A stretch of 64,000 nucleotides of DNA from Fratercula arctica (GCA_947846985.1 CANTUZ010000020.1:4417959-4481958), one strand, 5' to 3'. Positions 1-16,535 are shown, numbered from the stretch's first letter. Made by a program: numbers and translations. The notes: a model not told the origin generated them from the sequence alone.

Positions 1-31
1 TTATTAGTCCTCTTCTTTTGTTTCTTCCTAG

Positions 32-2353
<2,322 letters not shown>

Positions 2354-2370
2354 ACTGCACAGTCTTAAGG

Positions 2371-2408
<38 letters not shown>

Positions 2409-3870
2409 AAAACTGTCTCCTGTTGGATACCCGGAGGTGATCCTTTTTCTAGCTGAGGCTTTGCAATGAGTTTTAAAGCACAGTTGAACTGGTAGGAATT
2501 GGCAATATCTGCACTTGGTTGTCCTAAGTTTCCCTGCTGGTCAGAGTCAAGGTCCTGTGCATCCATTCTGTACCTGTCGCTACCTTCGGCATTGAGAGGA
2601 CAAAGCACTTGTTTATTTCGGGACAGAGAAGTGCCCATCTGCAAACTGCGGTGGTTGTGAACTGATCTACTGATTTCAGTGATGCTCTGACGGCTTAAAC
2701 TTAAAGCTTCTTCCTTCCTCCCCCCTTGGAAAAACTCAACATTCAGCACGTTTCAGACTTTTTCTTGGACAGTTGATTAGATATCTAAAGACTGGAGTTA
2801 CTATGTCAACTCTTGAGTTTTATTTATGTATGCTATTCTTTTGACTTTTAATCAACTTAATGAAAATGTCGGGGTGGGAGGGAGCGGAATAATTACTCGA
2901 GTGTCTCAGACCAAACGTGCTGCCAAGGATGGTGGTGGGGCTCGGTCCATCCAGCCTTACTTTGAATTATCAGGGACGATCCGGTATCGGTGCGAAAAGC
3001 AGCAGTTTGACAGCACAGCTGGAATAGCTGGAATCCCTCCTCCCAAAATCTGGGGGGGGGGGGGTTGGTGCTTTTCGCTGCTGTGACCAGGATTCTGGTG
3101 GGGGTACTCAGGATTCCTCTCCTAGTCTGCAGTAAATTGGGAAACTAAGAACTGGTTTAAGTGCCTCTTGGTTCCGACAATTGCTCTCCCGAGCTGCTGG
3201 CTCTTCTGCTGCCGGGAAGTGGCAGCTGCTTGGGCTCATCTTTGTCCTGTTGGCACCGACTGGGGGGGGTAACGTGTGCCCGGGCTGGAGACCTTGGAAC
3301 CTGGTACTGCCCAGGACCAACCGCGCTGCCCTTTTTTGGGGCATTTCCCAGAGATTCTCCCCTGTCTCACTGCTGCGGCTGGAGGCGATGGGTGTCTGCA
3401 TGCACTCTGAATTTGTTACCCTGCAGAAAACAGCCAAGACTGGGATGTATCGTGTACCCTGCCACCAGTGATCGTTTTCCCTTGCAGACATACTTTGAAT
3501 TATTTTCTTAAAAATTTTTTTGAAGAACTTTAGTCTCTTTTCTGCTACGATTCGTGAAGCTGTAGGGGCCCTCAGGCAGTTGCTGCTGGCAGAGGAAAAA
3601 ATCAGTAGTTTGAGTTGATTGTAAATACGTTCTTTTTTGGAAGAAAACACTTTGTGTGCTTGGGTCATCCACTGTGATGTCTTAGTTCCTAGAGGAGAGG
3701 GTTGAAGACGGGCTTTGGTTTCTGTAAATATTTTATCCTTCCGTTTTATATTTGTATTCTATTTAAGGTATTGTATTAAACGTAGTCTGGCCTCCTCCGC
3801 CGGTAGTTGAACTGTTCCACATGACAGCAGTTAACAGTTGTTTTTAAATAAAACTGCCCTAGGTGAGGAG
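2354..3870 (+). other. ZC3H11A: ZC3H11A 3' UTR
   Basis: About 1.5 kb of non-coding sequence follows the stop. An uninterrupted A tract of 32 bases lies at 2375-2406, only 21 bases after the stop codon. A 13-base G run lies near 3052-3064. An ATTAAA at 3775-3780 and a canonical AATAAA at 3847-3852 are candidate poly(A) signals. The ORFs seen in this stretch look like chance ORFs. Confidence 0.7.
3847..3852 (+). terminator. ZC3H11A: poly(A) signal AATAAA, distal ZC3H11A
   Basis: Canonical AATAAA just upstream of the SNRPE promoter. It is inferred to end the ZC3H11A transcript. An ATTAAA 72 bases upstream is an alternative. Confidence 0.6.
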
Positions 3871-4073
3871 TGGGTGCCTGCTCTGTCCTAGGGGCGGGGG
3901 GGGGGGGGCAGTAGAGACGGCGGTCCTCCCAGCTTCCTAGAGCGGCCGGGTCCGCCAACATCCCAGAGTTCCGTGCGCGTTCCCGCCGCCCCCTCCGCCG
4001 GAAGCCGCTAAAAGCGGCTTCCGGCGGAGGGGGCGGCGGGAACGCGTGCCGGGCAGCGGTGGTAACAGCAACC
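3871..4073 (+). promoter_or_regulatory. SNRPE: SNRPE promoter and 5' UTR, GC-rich and TATA-less
   Basis: CpG-rich segment between the ZC3H11A poly(A) signal and the SNRPE ATG. It contains GGGGCGG-type GC boxes, a 15-base-scale G run near 3895-3908, and two opposed ETS motifs: CCGGAAG at 3998-4004 and CTTCCGG at 4018-4024. This is usual for a housekeeping ribonucleoprotein gene. No TATA box is seen. The start site was not determined; it probably lies within about 100 bp of the ATG. Confidence 0.75.
3976..4046. repeat. perfect 34-bp inverted repeat with 3-bp spacer
   Basis: Bases 3976-4009 are the exact reverse complement of 4013-4046, around an AAA spacer at 4010-4012. I checked this base by base with pair sum 8022. 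The match breaks at 3975/4047. The arms hold the opposed ETS and GC-box motifs of the SNRPE promoter and end 27 bp before the ATG. Confidence 0.95.
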
Positions 4074-6180
<2,107 letters not shown>

Positions 6181-6400
6181 GATTTGTTGTTCTTCACTTA
6201 GAACGATGGTTGACGTGCTTCAGAGTGAATAAGGTGCTGGTGGGAGCAGGAGTAGAGGGGAAGTTATGCGTAACTGGGGTCACATGCGAGTTGAAAACTG
6301 CACGTTCCTTTGTGCGAGTAGTTTGTAGTTCCTTTGGGTTTTTGTAGTTTGAAATGATGCACAGTGTATTTCACAAATAAACATTTTTCACATAATAACT
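6181..6400 (+). other. SNRPE: SNRPE 3' UTR with poly(A) signal
   Basis: Short 3' UTR after the TAG. AATAAA lies at 6376-6381 and probably sets the transcript end near 6395-6400. Confidence 0.85.
6376..6381 (+). terminator. SNRPE: poly(A) signal AATAAA, SNRPE
   Basis: Canonical hexamer about 195 bases after the stop codon and the only good candidate nearby. Confidence 0.85.
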
Positions 6401-9400
6401 ATAAACGCAAATCTCCTTGCTTTCAGTCTCGTGCCCTTCTGTGAGTAGGAAAGGGGGGGAAACGTATTGGCAGTGACTTTCACCGTGAATCTGTGCACTG
6501 TCTGATAAATATCTGTGTGTCTGGCATGTTACATCTGCGTTAGGTGGACAAGGTGGGCTTGTTGGGGATACCGGAGCGACCTGCGGTCCTTGAGCTTGCA
6601 TGGCTCTAGTGAGGGACGTGGGGCTGTGGCACAGCGATCCAGCATTTACAAACTTTACCGGTAGGCGTACTCGTACAATAACTTTTATCTTCAGGTCAGA
6701 GAAGCAGAGAGGGCAGTGGAGTTGGATTAAATCTCTACAACTTTTTGCTTCTTTGGGCAGTCTCCAGATTAAACCGTGTCACTGTTAAATAAGTTGGGAT
6801 ATCAGATATATCAGCTGGGTTTTTATCACGTTGGCTATTTTTATTATCTGTTTGAGGATCTGGCTGTTCTAAGTTTCCACAGGAGAGGTGAATTGCTTAT
6901 CGCAACAACCAAAGAGACGTTCCCTATCTTACTTGGGACTGTCAGTCCCCTCTGCTGCTTTTCTGATGTAAAGAGGAAAAAAATAAAGGTTTTGGCTGTA
7001 ATAGTAACTCAGAGACATAGATCACCTGGATGGAGACAAGGAAATCTTGATACACAGGCTGCACTACAATAATTGAATAAGCTTTCAGTATTTCAGAATT
7101 TAAATTTGCGTATCATCTTAAGTGTGAAAATTCATAAACTTGAGATGGAAGATTTCTTGCTTCAAAGGATAGAAATATATTATGAGTCTTCTGACAGAGA
7201 TCATCCAGCACGCTCCTCCCATTCCAAGGAGTCGTACATGAGTATTGTAGCAGATATTCGTGGGAAGACGCTTTTGAGAGGCAGCCTGACACACTGCAGT
7301 GAGTGAAACAGCTCCAGCTGTGCAGCCCGCTAATGGAGTCAGTAGTCTTGTATTTGTGGTCACAAGCTGCAAAGTCTTTTTCACACAGAGTAAACAGAAA
7401 TAACCCGCCAGTGTCATTTAGTAACACAAGTCATCACCAGGAGCTATTATATATGGAATAAAATAGTATTTGAAGGGGTCACGTGCATTTGGTTTGCATT
7501 TTATCCTTGGTGTACCATGTGAGGCTTTCAGGGAAGGCAGGAATTCTTGGTCAATAGTTCAGGCGTTGCACTAAGGGGTGTTCGGGATTCAGTGCTGCAA
7601 AATTTACCTGCCCACGTGTCTTCATGGTTACAGGCAGATGATGGCCTTGAGCCTTGATAAACACACAAGACTCTTTTCGCAGTAACTTTGAAGCTGTTTT
7701 GAAGTAATCATTTCTCTTTCCAAGTGTGTGTGACTTTTTACTAATGGATGATGTGTGTTTACAAAAAAGTTATTTGATGGGATGTGCTTGCATCACAGTT
7801 TATCCAGGGCCACTGAAACAAAACTGGCTCAGAGCCTACAAGGGTCTGTCCTCCTTCCGCTCTGCACGTGGCTGGCAAGCGGCTGCTTTTTGAGAAGAGC
7901 TGGACATTAGGAGAAATAGCTCGTTCTTATCAGCAGTGCTGCTGCCAACTCCAAATTGTGCACTTCAAGACACCATAATGCCTCCTAAAGCTCCTCTGCT
8001 CTTTGATATTATCAAATTAGCGCGAGTGAACGTCAATATTGGAGTAGGTTGATGATGGGAGGAAGGAAGTCCAGGCTAATCAGCTCCAAAGCATCTCACG
8101 ATAAGGTACCAAAATAGTCAGTAATTATGTGCGTGGGGGAGTTGCAGAAGAAAAGGAGAAGCTCCCCAGCAGGAAGCTGTGAAAACTGCAGAAAGCCTGC
8201 AAGGAGAGTCCAGGCGTGTGTGGATGTCCAGGAGGAAACACAGCCCCATTGTTTGAGGAGCGCCTGGCAATGGAGCCTTGTGGTCCAAGAACAGAGCTTC
8301 TAGGCATTACCAGCACATAGACGGGGCGCAAAAACAATTCTGGCTTTGCCGAACCGGCTTCCCGAGAAGCACTTGCCTGTCCTCATCAAAACCACAGGAC
8401 TGACTCATCTAAATGCTTGCTGATTTGTTTTGGTTTTTTTTTAACCCCGAATCCTTCCAGCTTCCTGAGCCTTTCCAAGCTGCAGGTAGCGAGAAGGTGA
8501 CATCTCATGAGCCTCTGGAAGCGGGCAGTGCCAGGATGAGACTTAAACTGGCTGCAAAAGAGTGCGGTAGACAGAAGGGGGTGCTGCGGGCCCGGCCAGC
8601 TCCCCCTGCCCCTCCAGCAAAGTGTCATAAGCCTCCGCAGGAACACACAGTTCCCCAAGCAGCTTTATTGGCTCCCAAACAACCTGGAAGAAAGCAAAAC
8701 TGGGCTGTCCGGTACGGGGCTGCTCTCAGGCGGTGCGGCAGCCGGATGGGGTGCCTGGATCTGCTGGGCACCAGCACCTTCCCCGGCTCGTCCGCACCCT
8801 GGGGTGTCCTTGCACCAGGAGGGGATGAGGAGTAGAAGGTTCTGGTTTTGGCTGAGCAATTGAGGAGGAGCAAGGTAGAGTGAACGCTTACAATTGGGCT
8901 CTGTGGTTAGAAAACTCCCGTGTCGCTTGGCTTTCTGCTGCCGTGAAGCCTGTCGTGTTTGCTTTTGCAAATTGTATTTTTCCATAACGTGCAAATTCCT
9001 TTCCCTCCATGTGGGGGTGGGCTGGGTCGGAGCGGGGAGGGGGGTGGGTGGGTGTATGAGTAAAGGCTCCTTTTGAAGAAGATGCCTTGAGGTGGCACTA
9101 TGAGGAGTGCCCCAGCATGCTTTATTATTGCAGTGGGATGTCACGTCGTGGTGCAAATACCACGCTGCAGCCTTCACGCATCTCTAGGAAACAAAGTGCC
9201 TATGGGGGGGTTTGCCAGGGAAAGTTTTTGTACCGCTACCAGCGCTCAGATATCTCTCACAGCCCAAAATCGAGCTGATGGCAGTTTCAGATACCATCTC
9301 GCCCTACGCCAATGCCTGTTTTGTAGCAATAGAGTTTGTTCTTTCTTAAAAAGCTGGTGATTGAGACCTGCTTCAGCACTAACGATGGCACGGGTTACAT

Positions 9401-12400
9401 AAAGCAGAGCTCTCTCCACGCGGTGTTTCGGTTTGAGACCATCGCGCTCATCGTGGCAGGCAGACGAGAGCCCGCTCGCATGCAGGTGGGGCTCTGCAGT
9501 GTCTGAGTATTTATTTTTCTTCCTTTCTTAAAAGTGTTAGCACCTTTAACAGCACTGGAAGGTGCTTTGGGGTAAATATTTGTGCCTTTTCTCTGCCTGT
9601 GGTTTCGTGGTTCTGGGAAAAAGGCTGTATTTCTTCCCTGTGGCACTTGGGAATTGCTTGTCCTGGCCCAGCCCAGTCCTTTTGCGGGATGAGACTCTCC
9701 GTGCTTGTGAAAGAGCCCCCCGAGGAGGGAGGCAGAGTGGTCCTGCTTTTCCAAGGGGGAGCAGTTTCTCTGTGGTTCTTTGGTCGGATGCAGTGATTTC
9801 TAGGACAATTTTATATATGCTTGAACCTAAACCTCTGAGCCCGCCCGCTGCCTGCAGCTTGGTGCCCTTCCTGGCGTCTTTTGCTCGGGCTGCGGGGGAT
9901 GCAGCGGGCTCCGTCCTGGGGCAGGACATGGGGCTGTGTTGACAGGAGCACCGCAAACGGGAGCAGACACCTTGCGTAGCCCACGGCTGCTTGCTGAGCT
10001 TGGGCTACCTTCACCCTTTACTGTCTTTTCAGGCCGGTAACCTTCTGAGTGTCTAAAATAAATAAAGGGGAGATGGGACGCGTAGCTGGGTGGGCTGTAC
10101 CAAGGGGAAAATCACCTTTCCCTCCATCGCGCTCTGCCACCACCCTTGATCCCCCAGAGCTCCCTTCTCCCGAAGCCTCGCCACCTCGTGCTTTTAGCGC
10201 ACATTATCTGGGAAGTTGATTTCAAGTGCTGGTATGTTTTAAGGATTGTGTGCCTAAAAATAATAGTACCAAACAGACAACAGTGGAAGGTCAAGGACTC
10301 AAAGGGCTTAGAAGCTGTCCCCCTAGGGCAGCATCTGAGTATGGAAAACTCGTGTGGAGGGTAGAGGCAGGAGCTGGGGGAGAGCAGCATTAAAGCACCG
10401 TAATGCTTTCCTAAATTCCCTGCCTGTTCTCGTTCCAGTCCCGCATGGGGATGGAGCTGTTTGGGATTGTTTTCACCATTTTTTTTTTTTTTTTTTTGTC
10501 CGGGGGCAATAAAACTGATCCCCTCTTTGGCTGAAGACGGGGTTGGGTACCCATCCCGAGCAGACGGGATGCCATGGGGAGAGGAGTTTGCCGGGCAGCC
10601 ATTTTGCCCTCCTTCCCCCAAAGCCCTTGCAGAAGGGTTCTCATCGCACACAATGCCAAAAAACTGGCTCCAGCAGGTTTTGTTCGTGGCAGTACCCTCC
10701 GTTGGCAGCCCACACACAAGGTGCCCAGCATGGCTGCCCCCCCGTCGTGCCTTTTCACATTCATACCCACCAGGGGCATCATTACTATTGTTTGTAACAT
10801 CTCTTGGAAAAATGAGTCATGGGCATTTTGCCTGCCCTCAGCAGGGAAACTCTGCCACATTAGCAGCAGCAACGCCCGCCCCCCCGCGCCGCTGCCTCGC
10901 ATACCAGCGGGCCCCTTCGTGCGAGGAGCCGGACTTGCTTCGCTGAAGTCGGTCGATTATTGCTGCTTTTCTTGCCAGCGGTAACCTGGGCTTTGGGCAG
11001 GGTGTTGTTCCCTGTTTTCCCCACGCGCAAAAAGCCTGGACGGAGTTCAGCCCAAGGTAGCGTCGCAAACTCCGTCACCCAAAAGACGACCCTGTTCCCG
11101 CAGGTCTTTTTCCCTCCCGTGCCTCGATTTGCGATATTTAAGCCTAATTTTCTTGCACTTGTCTTTGGGCCGTGCTCCTACTCGGCACAGCGTCACGGTG
11201 GGCAATGTTTTCCAGGCTTCTCCCGCAACGATGCCGGTTTGTCTGCAGCAGAGGGAGAGTTATCGTTATTTACAGCTCTGCTCCATGGGGCAGACTCTCA
11301 TCTAACTGCAGGATTTGGGGTATAGATGTGGTAAAACAAAGCCACGAGATAGCTGTAGGTTTGGGCACTTTATTTTACTCACATGTGAGTATTTATTAAG
11401 ACCCAGGACGCTCGTGTCCTGTTCCAGGTTTTGCCCATCTATCAGAAAAATCATATGGGATCGGGTTTGCAGAGGGGCTTGCCTTGTTGCACGGACCAGA
11501 GCTTCAGAAGCAGAGTGAGCTTTCCTGCGGGTCTGGCCCTGATTCTGGCTGCTGCTTCTCAGAATTTTCCCTTGTCTGCTATCCTTCAGCCTCTTGTCTG
11601 CGAAATAGGAGCAATATCTAATAGTCCCCTGGGGGGGTGACGGCTGATGGAGTGGTGCGATGTCCTCAGCTGAGTGGAACACCGACCTGCTGTCTCGGCG
11701 GCTCTCCTGCTGCCAGGCAATCTGGTTCGTAAATCTGAGTTTTCCAGGGATGCTTCTCTCCTTCCCCGTGCTCCCTGTTGGGTGGGTTCAGAGTTAAGGA
11801 GACTTTTCAGGTGGCTGGTCGTTTTTCACCTTGTAAACTGAGCTCGAAGTGGGCCAGGTCCGGCTGGTGAGGGATTTTAGAGGATGCTCAGTTGCGTTTT
11901 GTACGTTAGGATGCTACAAAACAGAGGGGAAGTTTGACCAGCCGCCGTAACCCGAGCATTTGCGCCAGGATCCCCCACTGCGCGGGGTCACCCGTGGCGT
12001 GTGTCGGTGGCACCTGCGGAGCTGCTCCCTGCCCCGTGAGCCCTCGTCACCCTGCGGAGCATGGGCACCCCCAAGCTGCTCTTGGGGCCCCCTCCGCCTT
12101 GCCATGTGCAGGTGTTGGGGGGGGGGGGGGGGGGTGGGGGGGACAGAAGGGCAAGGCCAACGGGAGCCGCGCGTTGGTGGAGATGGGCTGTCGAGTTAGC
12201 AGTACGGCAGGTACCGTTATCCGCTCTTGAAAAGGCTTTGTTCTCAGCTGGGGCACGGCAGCCCGCGTTGCACCACTGCCTCCTCTCCAAAGTACAGTGT
12301 TTTGGAGCCCATCCCTTTATCGTAAAATCAACAACAAGAGCTAATATTCATATCGAGGAAGTGAGATAATATCAGAGCCCAAGGTGGGCTCCGAAATGGG

Positions 12401-13880
12401 TGCACGAGACATGCACAAGTTTGGGGGGAGAGGGAAAGGGGGGCTGCGGTAGGAGCTCTTTATCTGAGAGGAAATTGCACTATTCGAGGGGGAGAGAGAG
12501 CGTGTGCGTCTCTGTGTGTGTGTGTGTGCGTGCACATTTGTGTAAATAACACTTGCCAGGAGCATGAAAGAGCCCCCGGAGCAGGACAGGCTTGGTGCCA
12601 GCTCCTGCCAGCACCTGGGCTCGGGTTGGCACGTTGCAAACGCTGATCCGTGTGCGCCCAGGCTGGGGTCGGTGCGGCCCCCATGGGGAGCCGGTCACTG
12701 CCGCCTCCCCGGGCTGGCGGTTTGAGAGGATGAGAGCAAGTCCCCAGGAGACCCATGGATCACGGCAGAAGCAGACAGAGCGGCGTCAGAGCTCGCAGAG
12801 CCGCGGGGTGCAGTCCCCAGGGGATGGGTACCCTTGGTACCCGACGGGCTTGGCCTCTGCGGGCTGCAGCCAGGCTCCTCGAGGGAGGAAACAACCCCTT
12901 GCTCCGCGGCGGAGATGCGAGGTCCAGGGGAGCAGAGGGATTTGGTTGGAGGCAGGCAGTGCAGCGCTGCCAAGATCCAGCGTTTCTTATCACACCTTAC
13001 CTGTTTTTCCTAAATAGCTTCTATTGATCCCCAAACAAATCCCTTGGTGCTTTTTTTCCAGAAATTAATCTTAGAGGCATTTGAGAGGCAAGGTCCACCC
13101 TCATCTTCTGATTAGGAGCAGTGGGAATTCCCAGGATTAAAACATAAACCAGCCAACCCGGGTTGAATTTATACCTTTATTAGCTGCAGTTGCTTCCCTC
13201 TCTTTGAAAAACCCGAACCCTGTTATTTGTTCTTGTGAAACCGAGCTTGGTCAGGGCCTACCAACGGCCTGGGCTGGGCTTTTGTCACTCGGAAGGTGAC
13301 AAGACCGGGGGGTCGGCTGGCGGCCAGGCAGCCTCAAGGTGCATTTGGGCAGTGAAAGATGCTCGGCGGCAGCTGATCTGAGCCCAGACTCTGCGCAGCC
13401 TCTCAGCCCTCCGGCGAGAGGGCTGCGGTCCAGGGAGCGGGGGGGAGCAATGGGGGACGATGCTGTGCGAGCCAGCTCTTCCAGCTCATTTGAGACCTCT
13501 CTGCGGGTTATCCGGGAGGGTGGTCGGACCCCTGGGGAGGAGGGGGCTCCGCTGGGTCTGAGCCCAGCTCCCTGCCTGGTGGCAGGGCATGGTAGCGAAA
13601 CTGTTCCAGGCTTGATTGAGTTTCTGCAGGGTGGGCGTCCCCTTCCCCGGCTGAGCTTCCCAGTGCTGCTTTGCCCGGCCCCGGACCCCTCCTGGGGCTC
13701 AGCCTGGGCTCCCTGGATGAGTTCCTCCCTTCCCAGCTGTTGTGAGCAGCCTCATGCTGAACGGAGGTCTCTGGGGAGAGCATATCTCTTTCCTGCTCCA
13801 TCAGTCTCCCAGCCCACCTCCGGCATCGCCTGATGTGCCGGGGCAGCGGAGGGCTCAGCTGTGGGCTGGAGCCAGATCCC
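6401..13880. other. intergenic region SNRPE to SOX13, proximal part
   Basis: No recognisable protein gene, RNA gene or CR1 copy. The first 2 kb is AT-richer than what follows. A T19 run lies at 10479-10497, a G18 run at 12117-12134, and a short TG-rich microsatellite near 12510-12535. Isolated AATAAA hexamers (minus strand at 8664-8669, plus strand at 10061-10066) could mark unknown non-coding transcripts, but nothing else supports them. Open frames here (for example 8413-8835 and 10461-10946) show no known domain. Confidence 0.6.
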
Positions 13881-13903
13881 TGCTCCTTCCCCCTCCCCCA
13901 GCT

Positions 13904-13952
13904 TTTGCATAGCACCCAGATTTATTTTGACATAGGAAGGAGCTATGCAAAT
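13904..13952. promoter_or_regulatory. inverted octamer-like pair, candidate POU element
   Basis: TTTGCATAGC at 13904-13913 and its reverse complement GCTATGCAAA at 13942-13951 form a 10-bp inverted pair. The right arm includes a perfect octamer ATGCAAAT (13945-13952), the classical POU-factor site. Function is inferred only. Confidence 0.4.
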
Positions 13953-14745
13953 AAGTCCTGGGCTTTGGGTGCTGCACAAACAGTGAAGGGAGGACCCAGG
14001 GGCTGCATCGTCCTTTCCCAAGTCCCTTTCATGGTACCAAGTACCTTTTCCTTGGTACTGATGGAGAAGCTGGGCTTTGCAGTGGAAAACGGCAAACGCC
14101 CCTTGCTCTGCGTGCCTGGGGGATGTCAGTCTTTGGGGGATGCTGTGTGATGAGAGGAGGCAGCAAAAACACAGGGATGTTGCAAGGCGGCCAGCGTGCA
14201 CCTCCTGCGGGTATGGAGAGGGGACACCAGTAAATGCCACTGGGAAGGGAGTGGGGCCACAACCCTGTCCAGCACGGCTGGAGCACGGCCACCTCCCCGG
14301 GCTGCCGGCCAGCATCAGCGCAGCAGCTCCGTCCCGCTCTGCTACGGGGGTGGGTGGCTCCTGGCAGCAGACGGGGCTTCGGCTCCCACCCTAAATACTG
14401 GGTGGGTTTTTTCCCCTGGCCCAGGTTTGCTGGAGCCCACGGGGCTGGAGAGAACGACATCAGCCCCTCCGGGGTGAACCCCCCCTGCCCTCACCCCCGT
14501 CTCGGTGGGGGTTTCTCTGCGTGCTCCCTGCTCAGATGGGTGGTCCTGGTGCCTCTGCCCGTGCTGTGCGGGGCCGTGCCCTGGCCTGGGCGGGCAGAGG
14601 CGGGCTGCAGTGTGCCGTGCCGTTTTAGGAAGGGTGGTGGGGAAGGAAACATGCCTGCCTCGTTATTTAGTGTCCCACACACGGAGCTTGCCTGGCCCTC
14701 GGGAAACCTCCATCCACTGCGCGGCTGGGATCTGCAGCGAAAGCA

Positions 14746-14818
14746 AACAATGGGATCCCCAGAGACAACAATGCCCCATTGTCCTTTGAAGCCATAACAA
14801 TGAAACAATAGACCACAG
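14746..14818. promoter_or_regulatory. SOX-motif cluster A
   Basis: Within 73 bp lie AACAATG at 14746-14752, AACAATG at 14767-14773, CATTGTC at 14777-14783, AACAATG at 14796-14802 and AACAATA at 14804-14810. A CTTTGA (TCF/LEF-like) follows the third, and ACCACAG (RUNX-like) lies at 14812-14818. SOX HMG boxes bind the AACAAT core. That this is an enhancer is inference. Confidence 0.5.
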
Positions 14819-16217
14819 TCTGCTCCCTTTATTCCCAGGCACGCCCCCCCCGCAGCCCCGTCCTGTGGCCCTGGGGCCGTCTGCTTTCGGGGGCTCACGC
14901 TGTCCCCGAGGACCCGCCGCCGCTGCTCGCTGTCCCCCCATCCCGCTCGCTCGGCTCCCATCCCTCGCTCGTGGGGTGAGTCTCGGGGGTCCCCTTGGCT
15001 CCCCATCAGCATGGGTTGTGCCTCAGAGGAGGAGGAGGAGGAGGTGGCTTCTTGTGGGCTTTGATCCTCGGGGTTTCATCAGCGGGAGGGATGGAAAAGT
15101 CCCGTTAGGTCACGCGGTCGGTGCCCCGGAGAACAGCGGGGCTTTGTTGTCTCCGGGGATGGCCACTTGTCAGCTCTCGCCGGCACGGCGCTCCCTGAAG
15201 GTTTTCCTGGTGTGTCCTCCTCCTCCTGGGGTTAGAAACAACCCCAGCGGCTCTGCCCACCCTGCTCACTGCAGACATCCCCAAATGCTCCGCAGAAGCA
15301 GCGTGGGCCTGGGGAGGAGGCAGGAGGGGATGGGGTACAAGGGGTCCCCACCACCCTGGGGCACCTCGGGAGCCTTTGAGCTACTCTTCAGACGCCTCTG
15401 CTCTCTTTCCTGACCGCATCCAGACATCCCCGAGGATCAAGCAGCTCTTTGCATCCCTGTGGTCCCCAGAGGCTGCTGGGGGCTGTCTTGGAGCAGAGGG
15501 GTGAATCCCCTCCCTGCTTTGCCAGATGGGCTGCGGCAGCTCCAGGCACTGCTGGCTGGTGGCGCCGTGGGTGGGTGCCCACCCTGAAGACCCAAGGGTC
15601 CCTCTCGAAGGGCACCCAGTCACCGTGCAGCATGGAGGAGGCGCTGGGAGGGATCTGGGCAGTGAGAACGCTGCTGCAAGGCAGCCTTGGTGTTTCCTGC
15701 CATTGAATGCACTCCTCGTCCCTTCACTGGCTCCCGAAAAGCAGGGATGGGGGAGAGCCAAGGTGTGTTAATGCGGGACCTCCAAGGCCAGGGCCAGGAC
15801 TGCTTGACTGGACCCGGATCCCATGTGGATGAGGGCTCAGATCCCTGTCCTGGCTCTGGGAGCCAGAGCAGGTGGCGCATGGGACCTGGGCACCTCTGGG
15901 TGCCTCTGCTTCCCTGGCTGAGCCGGTGGCTGTACCACACTGTCCCCATCGTGCCTGTGTCACCGTCCTCGGGTCATCTGCTGAGAGCAGGGCAGCAGCA
16001 AGTCAGGATCCGATTTGTCCTTTTCCCTGTGCTCATTTGTCACAGATGGAGAGGGGAACCCAGTGCCAGGCTTGGGGACATGGGTGTCCCCAGAGGCCAC
16101 CGCCAGCCTTCTGTGCCCCTGGGAGCTCCTGGAGGCCCCTGGTCCTCCTGGTTACCTATGGGCAGACAAACCCACCTGAATAGGTAATGAATGGAGGAGA
16201 GAAAAGAGCCCGGAGTA

Positions 16218-16535
16218 CATTGTGTTTCCAACGGGCCGGGAACAATTGCTAAATACAAATCACACAGAGAAAAGGGAGAGAGAGAGAGACAAAAGAAAGA
16301 ACCCCAGCACAAAGGAGAGGAATGAAATGGTAAGTAAAGTCAAACAAAAAGGAGCCGGGCTGAGACAAAAGAAGGGAACAATATCCCCGAGGCAATAGGC
16401 TCCTGAACAATGGGGACAGTGACAGCGGCACAAAGGCACACTGTTTGCAAGTAGACGTTATCTCACACAGCCACTGGCAGGCCTGGCCCTGGCGCTTCTA
16501 TTTTCAGGGATGCTTTTGTGCTGCGCTGAACAATA
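16218..16535. promoter_or_regulatory. SOX-motif cluster B
   Basis: Five SOX-type cores lie within about 320 bp: CATTGTG 16218-16224, AACAATTG 16241-16248, AACAATA 16377-16383, AACAATG 16406-16412 and AACAATA 16529-16535. They are embedded in an A/G-rich stretch (16255-16380) with several ACAAAAG sequences. Enhancer activity is inferred. Confidence 0.45.

Noticed and set aside
2375..2406. A32 tract read as a retrocopy tail marking ZC3H11A as a processed pseudogene
   Set aside because: The gene has introns with intact splice sites, no poly(A) signal precedes the tract, and synteny is conserved.
8640..8700. Terminal exon of a minus-strand transcript (AATAAA with TTCCAG upstream)
   Set aside because: A single hexamer and a short acceptor-like sequence occur by chance at this rate. 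No upstream exon chain could be assembled.
9562..10070. Single-exon gene, 126 residues, followed by AATAAATAAA
   Set aside because: The protein has no recognisable features and frame overlap on both strands is equally open.
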